The notes below the pieces were generated by a model. It was given only the letters and a program-made list of their open reading frames with translations. It did not search any database and was not told the DNA's origin. Positions 16,456-22,068 of a DNA stretch of 26,989 nt are shown piece by piece (positions within the stretch are counted from its first letter, which is position 1; every line of letters begins with the position of its first letter). Origin of the DNA: UBA4717 sp002404395 (GTDB lineage Bacteria > Bacillota > Clostridia > Oscillospirales > CAG-272); assembly GCA_937902275.1 (NCBI GenBank), contig CALFNW010000002.1:1-26989 (forward strand), given 5' to 3'. A program made the position numbers and the translations under genes.

Positions 16456-16472
16456 TTACAATTATCTTACAA
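16456..16472 (+). repeat. TTACAA direct-repeat pair, 11-bp period, upstream of ireB promoter
   Basis: TTACAA at 16456-16461 and again at 16467-16472, 11 bp start to start. The pair ends 5 bp before TTGACT (16478). It has the same form as the two pairs in front of the S-layer-type gene, here on the sense strand, in the position expected for an activator. Confidence 0.45.
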
Positions 16473-16477
16473 AATCG

Positions 16478-16516
16478 TTGACTTTATTGAAAAAATACAT
16501 TATACGGATGTATAAT
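16478..16516 (+). promoter_or_regulatory. Two overlapping sigma-A promoters of ireB-ribF-dacF-like operon
   Basis: TTGACT (16478-16483) with TATACG (16501-16506) at a 17-base spacing, and TTGAAA (16487-16492) with consensus TATAAT (16511-16516) at 18 bases. Either could work, with starts about ten bases apart. The leader then runs about 50 bases to the ireB ATG and includes the stem-loop at the ribosome binding site. Confidence 0.72.
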
Positions 16517-16546
16517 AACATCAGAACAGCTTACATATTGTCAGGG

Positions 16547-16569
16547 TGCCGATAGCGTCGGCATGGAGG
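16547..16569 (+). promoter_or_regulatory. Stem-loop abutting the ireB Shine-Dalgarno
   Basis: TGCCGA (16547-16552), a 5-base loop and TCGGCA (16558-16563) form a 6-bp stem whose last base is the A of ATGGAGG (16563-16569). As in gpmI, GGAGG serves an ATG 12 bases after the start of ATGGAGG, and the first ATG is in the same frame (MEVS against MEVI). Confidence 0.65.
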
Positions 16570-16574
16570 TTTCA

Positions 16575-16835
16575 ATGTCAATTCAGTCAAGCGATACCAT
16601 CACATTCAAGCTGCACGACGACCGTGAAAGCGAGATCAAGGAGATCCTGCTTCAGGTATACGACGCGCTGAGCGAAAAGGGCTACAACCCGATCAATCAG
16701 ATCGTCGGCTATATCCTCTCGGAGGATCCGACCTACATTACAAATCACAAGAATGCACGCAGTCTTATCAGGCGCATTGACCGCGACGATCTGTTAAATA
16801 TGATGCTCAAAAACTATCTGGGGCTGACAAAATAA
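16575..16835 (+). CDS. ireB: IreB-family regulatory phosphoprotein
   Basis: Small protein of 86 residues in the UPF0297/DUF965 family. In Enterococcus, IreB is phosphorylated by the PASTA-domain kinase IreK and influences cell-wall stress and cephalosporin resistance; in most Clostridia the role is untested. The whole length fits the family: an N-terminal threonine-bearing segment (SSDTITFKL) where phosphorylation occurs in the enterococcal protein, then NPINQIVGYILSEDPTYITN and the helical end HKNARSLIRRIDRDDLL. I prefer ATG 16575, five bases after GGAGG, over the in-frame ATG 16563 that lies in the stem and binding site. In many Firmicutes it neighbours ruvX; here it is joined to ribF (6-base gap) and a D,D-carboxypeptidase homologue. 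Confidence 0.93.
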   Translation: MSIQSSDTITFKLHDDRESEIKEILLQVYDALSEKGYNPINQIVGYILSEDPTYITNHKNARSLIRRIDRDDLLNMMLKNYLGLTK

Positions 16836-16841
16836 TCGCAT

Positions 16842-17756
16842 ATGGATATTTTCAATATATCCGAAGCCGACACTTTGCCGTGCGAACGCACCGCGGTCGC
16901 GCTCGGGAATTTTGACGGTGTCCATCTCGGGCATTGCGCTCTGCTTAAAAGGGTCGTCGAACTTGCCGAAAGCCGCAACGAAGTGCCTTCGGTATTTACT
17001 TTTATAAGACATCCCGCCCTTTCGCTCGGCAGGACCTGTCCGAAGCTCATTACCGAAAACGAGGACAAAGCCGAGCTTTTTGCAGCGCACGGGATCAAAC
17101 GGATATACGCCGCCGATTTTGAGAGCGTCAGGCATTATTCACCCGAAGCGTTTGTGTGCGAAGTGCTGAAAGCCAAACTTCATGCCGATGTTGCCGTATG
17201 CGGATATAATTTCCGTTTCGGAGAAAACGGCAGCGGTTCTCCGGAGCTGCTCACTTCGCTTATGCACGGAAATACCGAGGTAATTCCGCCGATTATCATA
17301 AGAAACCATCCGGTGAGTTCATCCCTGATCAGACAGGCGATAGAATCGGGTGATGTTGAGTATGCAAGCGAGATGCTCGGCAGACCGTATTCCATCTCCT
17401 TCCCGGTGGTCCACGGAAAGGAGCTCGGCAGAACGATCGGATTGCCGACCATAAATCAGGATTTTCCCGAGCGTCACGTTATTCCGTCAAGCGGCGTATA
17501 TGCCGTCATAGTAACGGTCGATCACACTGAATATCTCGGAGTTGCCAACGTCGGAAACCGTCCTACCGTCGACAACGACGGCAGGATCAACTGCGAAACT
17601 CACATTATCGGGTTTAACGGCTGGCTTTACGGACGCCCGGTAAAGGTCTCGTTTTATAAAAAATTGCGCGATGAGATCAAATTTTCCTCGCTCGATAGGC
17701 TTAAGGCACAAATTAACACAGATATCGAAGACACCAAGACATATTTTAAAAAATGA
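16842..17756 (+). CDS. ribF: Bifunctional riboflavin kinase/FMN adenylyltransferase (FAD synthetase)
   Basis: Cytosolic enzyme that makes FMN from riboflavin and then FAD. The 304-residue protein has an N-terminal adenylyltransferase domain with the nucleotidyltransferase motif GNFDGVHLGH (22-31) and a VSSSLIR segment, and a C-terminal riboflavin kinase domain with GRTIGLPTIN, GVYAV and the NRPTV...ETHI region that supplies the catalytic glutamate. Length is standard. No clear ribosome binding site precedes ATG 16842, only 6 bases from the ireB stop, so translational coupling is likely. The downstream D,D-carboxypeptidase-like gene starts 13 bases after the ribF stop. All family motifs are intact, so activity is expected. 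Confidence 0.95.
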   Translation: MDIFNISEADTLPCERTAVALGNFDGVHLGHCALLKRVVELAESRNEVPSVFTFIRHPALSLGRTCPKLITENEDKAELFAAHGIKRIYAADFESVRHYSPEAFVCEVLKAKLHADVAVCGYNFRFGENGSGSPELLTSLMHGNTEVIPPIIIRNHPVSSSLIRQAIESGDVEYASEMLGRPYSISFPVVHGKELGRTIGLPTINQDFPERHVIPSSGVYAVIVTVDHTEYLGVANVGNRPTVDNDGRINCETHIIGFNGWLYGRPVKVSFYKKLRDEIKFSSLDRLKAQINTDIEDTKTYFKK

Positions 17757-17769
17757 ACGGAGAAAAGGC

Positions 17770-19068
17770 ATGAAGCGTATTCTTTCTCTGATTACAGCGG
17801 CGGCAATTCTGTTTGCCGCCTTTTCTGTCAGCACTTTTGCCGACGCAAAGCTTCCGGACATCGGCTCTCTCTCAAAACTTAAGGCTTTGTCGGTATACAG
17901 CGTTGACAGCATGATCGAACTATACGGAAGCAACGAAAATACGATCGTCGCCCCGGGAGCAACGGTCAAGCTTATGACCGCGATACTTGCGCTTGAACAT
18001 TTTGACGGCAGACTTGACGAAACAATAACGGTAGGCGATGCCGCCGTAAAAGAAACGGTCGGCACAAGCCTCGGGCTGATCGCCGGCGAAACACTGTCTG
18101 TAAAAGAACTGCTGACCGCGCTTATCGTCGGAGGCGCCAACGATGCGGCGCTTGTATTCGCGCATGAGATCGCCGGCTCGACCGATGAATTTTGCAAGCT
18201 GATGAACGAAAAAGCCAAAGCGATAGGCGCCGACGATACGGTATATAAAAATCCGTGCGGCATAGATGCCGACGGAATGAAGACCACTGCAAGCGATACC
18301 GCCAAAATCGCCGTATATGCATACAAACTTTCGGGTTTCAAGGAAACGGCTTCTATCACACGGTTTGTAATGAGCGCCACAAATAAGAGCGGCAAGCGTG
18401 TGGTACACAACAGAAACTATCTGCTCTCCACGAATATCGAGTTGAAATATTACGATCCGCGTGCAATCGGAATGAACACCGGATATACGGCAAACAGCGG
18501 CTTCTGCACAGTAAGCGCCGCCGAAAAAGATGGGCTGTCATACATTTTCGTGGTTCTCGGCGGTATAAAGGACGAAAACGGGGACAACTCCTCATTTTAT
18601 GCCGTGAGCGAGCTGATCTCCGAAACTTTGGGAAGCTTCGGGTATGTCACCGTGCTTGACGCCGGCAGTATTCTTCGCGAACTTCCGGTCGCGCTTGCGA
18701 AAAACGTTGACTACGTTACGGTCGCGCCCGAATACAAGGTCGATTATTTTTTGCCGCTTGATATTGACATAAGTACGGAGATCACATATGAACCGCACTA
18801 TTACAATGACACGTTGACTGCACCGATCCACGAAGGACAGCAGGTCGGCTCGATCGACATTATATACAAGGGCGAGACGATTTCAACCGTGCCGATAGTC
18901 ACGGTAAACAACGTAAGCGCAAGTTCCTTTCTGCGCGCGCTCGACTATCTGAAAAATCTGATAAAAAGCCGCCAGATACGTATACTGCTTATTGTCTTTG
19001 CCGTCCTGTTTTCCGCATATCTAATGCTGAGCTACATTGATTACCGACGCCGCCGAAAAAAAAGATAA
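17770..19068 (+). CDS. D-alanyl-D-alanine carboxypeptidase (peptidase S11) homologue lacking catalytic residues
   Basis: A DacF/PBP5-like protein of 432 residues with a signal peptide (1-24), an S11 penicillin-binding domain (about 35-275), a C-terminal PBP5-type beta domain and a membrane anchor near residues 400-421 followed by a basic tail (RRRRKK). Active family members trim the terminal D-Ala from peptidoglycan. Here the three motifs are altered: SxxK reads ATVK (Ala64, Lys67), SxN reads GAN (Gly122, Asn124), and KTG reads NTG (Asn236). Flanking sequence aligns well with the family (APGATVKLMTA, GGANDAALVFAHEIAG, GMNTGYTANSGFC), so the substitutions are placed with confidence. It probably has no D,D-carboxypeptidase activity and may bind wall fragments or act as a scaffold. 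I chose ATG 17770, after GGAG and at the signal peptide; the open frame extends upstream into ribF. Last gene of the operon. Confidence 0.88.
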   Translation: MKRILSLITAAAILFAAFSVSTFADAKLPDIGSLSKLKALSVYSVDSMIELYGSNENTIVAPGATVKLMTAILALEHFDGRLDETITVGDAAVKETVGTSLGLIAGETLSVKELLTALIVGGANDAALVFAHEIAGSTDEFCKLMNEKAKAIGADDTVYKNPCGIDADGMKTTASDTAKIAVYAYKLSGFKETASITRFVMSATNKSGKRVVHNRNYLLSTNIELKYYDPRAIGMNTGYTANSGFCTVSAAEKDGLSYIFVVLGGIKDENGDNSSFYAVSELISETLGSFGYVTVLDAGSILRELPVALAKNVDYVTVAPEYKVDYFLPLDIDISTEITYEPHYYNDTLTAPIHEGQQVGSIDIIYKGETISTVPIVTVNNVSASSFLRALDYLKNLIKSRQIRILLIVFAVLFSAYLMLSYIDYRRRRKKR

Positions 19069-19076
19069 CCGTACTT

Positions 19077-19235
19077 TCAAGCCCTTACAAAAATGGTGCC
19101 GTTCAGGTTCCCGACATTTGTGAAGCGATCTTTTGCCGTTTTTGCCTCAATGACTCTGACTTTTTTGCCCGGTCTAAAGGCAAAACGGCGGCGCTTTACC
19201 GCCGCTGCCAATATCAAGGGGGTGTAAAAACTCAT
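19077..19235 (-). CDS. Possible 52-residue small protein (doubtful)
   Basis: A 52-codon frame from ATG 19235 to TGA 19077 encodes a basic peptide with a protein-like middle (FRPGKKVRVIEAKTAK). It has no good ribosome binding site and its start lies inside the hairpin at 19218-19254. The plus strand is also open for 44 codons (19093-19227, MVPFRFPTFVKR...), so at most one can be real. It follows the DUF624 gene on the same strand by 42 bases. I cannot assign a function. Confidence 0.2.
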   Translation of the reverse strand: MSFYTPLILAAAVKRRRFAFRPGKKVRVIEAKTAKDRFTNVGNLNGTIFVRA

Positions 19236-19260
19236 TTTGAGTTTTTACACCCCCCTTTTT
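19218..19260 (+). terminator. Strong intrinsic terminator of the ireB-ribF-dacF-like operon
   Basis: A perfect 17-bp stem (19218-19234 with 19238-19254) with a 3-base loop, followed by five T (19256-19260). On the minus strand no T tract follows, so it acts for rightward transcription. A longer, imperfect inverted repeat just upstream (GCCGTTTTTGCCT at 19135-19147 and AGGCAAAACGGC at 19178-19189) may add structure to the 3' end. Confidence 0.9.
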
Positions 19261-19277
19261 GCTTTGTTAATCTATCA

Positions 19278-20243
19278 TTACCCGCGATCTTTGAATATAG
19301 GCTCGATCTCGTCTTTCTCTTCCTCAACGTAATACGGGTCGATCATATGCTGTTTGATCTTCGGGAAAGCGGCATATGCCGCCATGTACGAACAGCTTCC
19401 GAACAACAACACAAACGGGATTATTATTCCGAGCGGAACAAACAGTGCAAATATATACGAGGTTATAAGCACAAACACCGCAGTGCCGAGCAAAGCCATT
19501 ATATTGCGCTTGAAACCGAGAATCGCAAATATCAACGCGTTCTTCAGGATCTTGAATATCGACAGATCGAACGTCACGGTCACTATATACATATAGTAAC
19601 GCATAAAGCAATAAAGGATCGCCGCAAACAGACTGAACCAGAAGAACACTCCGAGCATAAAGTTGCCGAGATTGCTGTAGAAAAACACTATATCATACGC
19701 GATCAGAAGCATAAACAGCAGATCAAGCGCTCCGAGAATAATACCCTGCCTCAGATTCTTTTTTATCGCGTACCAGAAATCGCTCCACATGAATATCGGC
19801 TCGCCTTTGACCATGTTCCGCAAAATATAGCTTGCGCCGATATTTACAAGTCCGAATGTCAAAAATACAAGCAACGACAGCCACCAGAAAACATTCGTGG
19901 CAAGCGTCGGCATAGACAGCTCGCCTTTTGTACCGAACACTCCGAACAGCGTCGAAGTGATCGGCGTGTCAGACGCCGTCATTGCGCCGTACAGCGCGGT
20001 AAAAACTCTTGAGGTGGGAGCAGGGTATTTGGTGTTCAGGTTTCCGCTCAGGGCAAGCATCGCAAAGAATATCGGGAAATTTCCGAAAACATAATAAAGG
20101 TTCACGCTCACGATCTGCCCGAACCTGCGCGCATAGCTGACAAAGAAATTTTTGAGATTTTTCGGGCCCTCAGGCTCTTTTTTTACGCCTTTGCCATCAA
20201 GGGAATAACTGAACAGTTTAAATTCCTTTCCGAACAGCTTCAT
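19278..20243 (-). CDS. DUF624 (YesL-like) multi-spanning membrane protein
   Basis: A 321-residue integral membrane protein of unknown function. After a basic N-terminal cytosolic stretch (1-40) I count about six hydrophobic spans, near 43-65, 118-142, 172-190, 198-222, 240-258 and 260-288, and a charged C-terminal tail. The spacing and the segments RFGQIVSVNLYYVFGNFPIFF and VNIGASYILRNMVKGEP resemble DUF624 proteins, which often accompany carbohydrate-uptake genes in Firmicutes; none is present here. It is longer than the usual DUF624 length of about 200 residues, as in related clostridial proteins. The ATG follows CGGAG by 11 bases. It sits 73 bases after the ABM gene on the same strand and may share its transcript. 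The family call is moderately sure. Confidence 0.65.
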   Translation of the reverse strand: MKLFGKEFKLFSYSLDGKGVKKEPEGPKNLKNFFVSYARRFGQIVSVNLYYVFGNFPIFFAMLALSGNLNTKYPAPTSRVFTALYGAMTASDTPITSTLFGVFGTKGELSMPTLATNVFWWLSLLVFLTFGLVNIGASYILRNMVKGEPIFMWSDFWYAIKKNLRQGIILGALDLLFMLLIAYDIVFFYSNLGNFMLGVFFWFSLFAAILYCFMRYYMYIVTVTFDLSIFKILKNALIFAILGFKRNIMALLGTAVFVLITSYIFALFVPLGIIIPFVLLFGSCSYMAAYAAFPKIKQHMIDPYYVEEEKDEIEPIFKDRG

Positions 20244-20316
20244 ATTTCAATTCACTCCGAGAACTTTCTTTTCTGTTTAATGAGCCAAATAAGCTCCGGG
20301 CTCCGTTTTGCCCTCT

Positions 20317-20610
20317 TCAGTCAAAGGCAAGCGGCGTATGCGCAATGCCGATCCGCTTTGTTTCCATGTACGGCTCAACGGTATCACGCCATTTTTTATA
20401 ATGCCCGGTCTCCTTGTGAGCCGCTGCATCCTCTGCCGTCTTGTACACTTCGTACAGCGTAAAATAGGTCGGATCGTCATTTGACTGAAGTACGTCGAAG
20501 CGTACATTTCCGGGTTCTTTGCGCGAATTTTCGTGATTATAAAGCGATATGCGCTTGAAATCCTCTATGTTCTCGGGTTTAACGCGGATAATTACGGTCG
20601 TTGCTATCAT
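20317..20610 (-). CDS. ABM-domain monooxygenase-like protein (LsrG/YgiN type)
   Basis: A 97-residue single-domain protein with the dimeric alpha-beta barrel of antibiotic biosynthesis monooxygenases. Pattern across the length, including NHENSRKEPGNVRFDVLQS (25-43), YFTLYEVYKTAEDAAAHKET and HYKKWRDTVEPYM, is close to LsrG, which processes phospho-AI-2, and to YgiN-type quinol monooxygenases. No lsr transport genes are nearby, so an AI-2 role is not supported by context. The start follows GAGGAAAG by a few bases. It begins 15 bases after the stop of the VOC gene and is almost certainly cotranscribed with it. The family is secure; the substrate is unknown. Confidence 0.85.
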   Translation of the reverse strand: MIATTVIIRVKPENIEDFKRISLYNHENSRKEPGNVRFDVLQSNDDPTYFTLYEVYKTAEDAAAHKETGHYKKWRDTVEPYMETKRIGIAHTPLAFD

Positions 20611-20625
20611 TTTTACTTTCCTCGC

Positions 20626-21036
20626 TTAAACTTCCTTAAAAAATTCGATCTGTTCGTTGTCGGGACCGTAAACAAACGCAATATGGATCGTTACCTTACG
20701 CGGCTCGCTGTCAAGCTCCACGGTCTTCGGCGGAGTAAGCGGCTTTGCGCCTGCGGCAAGCGCAGTTTCATACGCTTTATCCACGTCGTCAACACCGTAA
20801 GCAAAATGAATATACTTGCCAAGCTCGGCTTCGGCATCGCTTCCGCCCGCAAAAAGCTCAAGGATCCCTTCGCCTCCGGCAAATTTCAGCATCTGGATAT
20901 GATGGTCGCCCTCGCCCCACGAAATATACGGGATCATTCCCATTCCTTCGGTGTAGAACTTGTACGATCTCTCAAAATCGGTAGCTTTCAGCGCAAGGTG
21001 CGCGATCTTGAGTCCCGGCATTTTTTTGTTTTCCAT
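20626..21036 (-). CDS. VOC-superfamily protein, glyoxalase I-like
   Basis: A 136-residue protein with two beta-alpha-beta-beta-beta modules of the vicinal oxygen chelate fold. The four metal-ligand positions of glyoxalase I are present as His13 (IAHLALK), Glu60 (GILELFAGG), His77 (KYIHFAYGV) and Glu131 (EQIEFFKE). Glyoxalase I converts the hemithioacetal of methylglyoxal and a thiol into S-lactoylthiol, but many VOC proteins act on other substrates, so lactoylglutathione lyase is only a possible label. I chose ATG 21036, with GGAAAGG (21050-21044) seven bases upstream and a small stem-loop directly before it. It is the first gene of a likely VOC-ABM unit; pairing an aldehyde- or dioxygen-type enzyme with an ABM protein suggests small-molecule detoxification. 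Confidence 0.88.
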   Translation of the reverse strand: MENKKMPGLKIAHLALKATDFERSYKFYTEGMGMIPYISWGEGDHHIQMLKFAGGEGILELFAGGSDAEAELGKYIHFAYGVDDVDKAYETALAAGAKPLTPPKTVELDSEPRKVTIHIAFVYGPDNEQIEFFKEV

Positions 21037-21043
21037 ATTTTTA

Positions 21044-21064
21044 CCTTTCCGCCGCAAAAGCGGC
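21044..21064 (-). promoter_or_regulatory. Stem-loop abutting the Shine-Dalgarno of the VOC gene
   Basis: On the minus strand GCCGC (21064-21060), loop TTTT, GCGGC (21055-21051) is followed without a gap by GGAAAGG (21050-21044), the ribosome binding site. A second, larger hairpin lies just upstream: GACGCGG/CCGCGTC at 21070-21102, with an inner TGCCC/GGGCA stem. Confidence 0.55.
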
Positions 21065-21104
21065 AATATGACGCGGTGCCCGACAAGGGCAACTCCCGCG
21101 TCGT

Positions 21105-21200
21105 TTATATTTCAACGGTCATTCCGTCATACGAAATTTCAAGCCCGCATTCAATCGCAGGTGAGAGCGGCTCGTCGCAAACCGATCTCTTTCCAATCAT
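21105..21200 (-). CDS. Possible 31-residue peptide or gene remnant (doubtful)
   Basis: ATG 21200 to TAA 21105 encodes 31 residues ending GLEISYDGMTVEI, with codon use like its neighbours but no ribosome binding site. Its ATG overlaps the TGA of a short upstream frame. The 237-base gap between the SpoIIM-like and VOC genes otherwise holds only hairpins, so this could be a decayed gene end or chance. I do not recognise it. Confidence 0.15.
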   Translation of the reverse strand: MIGKRSVCDEPLSPAIECGLEISYDGMTVEI

Positions 21201-21273
21201 GACTCAAACAAAATTCGGTAAAGGACGAAGCAGCACTTTTGCACTGTAATACGCACTTTTCAATCGGTCAGAC

Positions 21274-21915
21274 TCAGCGTATCAGGCATATCAGCAAAAG
21301 CGTGATGGATACGCACAAAAACATACTCCCCGACGAGATGACAAAATCGAAAAAATAAACTCTCGACTCATCCTTTTTGAACACATCGACAAGCTCAGCG
21401 CCTTTTTTACAAAAGTTTTTTGAAAAGAAATATGCACGAAGCGACGCCGAAATACATATAGAGATTATAGCTATCCTGCATACGAGAAAAATCAAAGATT
21501 CAAGGAAAATACCGCCGACTCCCGTAGCTTCCAGCATACACACCGCGAAGCCGCAGACCGCACTGCTCCAAAGGCAAAGCGCCGCCGACAGAATCGGAGC
21601 AAACACGGTATAACCTCCGACAAAAATCAAAACAAGCGGAAACACTTCGCGAAAGAAGCATGAAAGCACGAGAGACACACGATCCCCCGCCCCCGTAAGA
21701 TCGTCAAACATCGTGCGGAAGCAGCCGACTATGTCGGCATCGGCATCAATCCCGGCGTCCGACGCGCCGACGCGATAAAACACCACTCCGAGGGCAAGTC
21801 CCGCAAACGCCAGCATCGCCGCTGCCGCAAGCGCCGCCCCCGCCTCTTTTTTGCCGCGATATTCGTTCATGGTGCGGTAAAGCGTATCCTCGCCGTAAGA
21901 ACCGTTATAATTCAT
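21274..21915 (-). CDS. Multi-spanning membrane protein, possibly SpoIIM-like
   Basis: A 213-residue integral membrane protein. After a short charged N-terminus come about five hydrophobic spans, near 28-48, 84-104, 106-128, 133-160 and 186-212. The loop between spans 1 and 2, and the region FFREVFPLVLIFVGGYTVFA followed by a Gly/Ser/Cys-rich span, recall SpoIIM, a part of the DMP complex that degrades septal peptidoglycan during engulfment in endospore formers. The likeness is in topology and a few positions only; no other sporulation gene is in the window. The ATG follows AGGAAAGG and AGGA within 20 bases. It has its own promoter at 22012-22040 and lies downstream of the CCA enzyme gene. Without the SpoIIM label it remains a hypothetical membrane protein. 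Confidence 0.45.
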   Translation of the reverse strand: MNYNGSYGEDTLYRTMNEYRGKKEAGAALAAAAMLAFAGLALGVVFYRVGASDAGIDADADIVGCFRTMFDDLTGAGDRVSLVLSCFFREVFPLVLIFVGGYTVFAPILSAALCLWSSAVCGFAVCMLEATGVGGIFLESLIFLVCRIAIISICISASLRAYFFSKNFCKKGAELVDVFKKDESRVYFFDFVISSGSMFLCVSITLLLICLIR

Positions 21916-22011
21916 AGTAAATCCTGCCTTTCCTGTTTATCCTGTGCTGATCATAAGCAGTATATGACAAGAGACTTTTATAATAGACCGGTTCAGGTCG
22001 GCTTTACCAAT

Positions 22012-22040
22012 ATAATATCACAAAAACATATATTCTTCAA
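22012..22040 (-). promoter_or_regulatory. Promoter of the SpoIIM-like gene
   Basis: On the minus strand TTGAAG (22040-22035), 17 bases, TATTAT (22017-22012), with an extended -10 TG immediately before (TGA). The leader would be about 90 bases and includes a GACC/GGTC hairpin around 21986-21999. Confidence 0.65.
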
Positions 22041-22068
22041 CAGATTTTCAAAAGTTTACAATTGTTTT

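Noticed and set aside
19135..19189. Possible riboswitch formed by the long imperfect inverted repeat
   Set aside because: It lies at the 3' end of both flanking convergent genes with nothing downstream on its strand to control.
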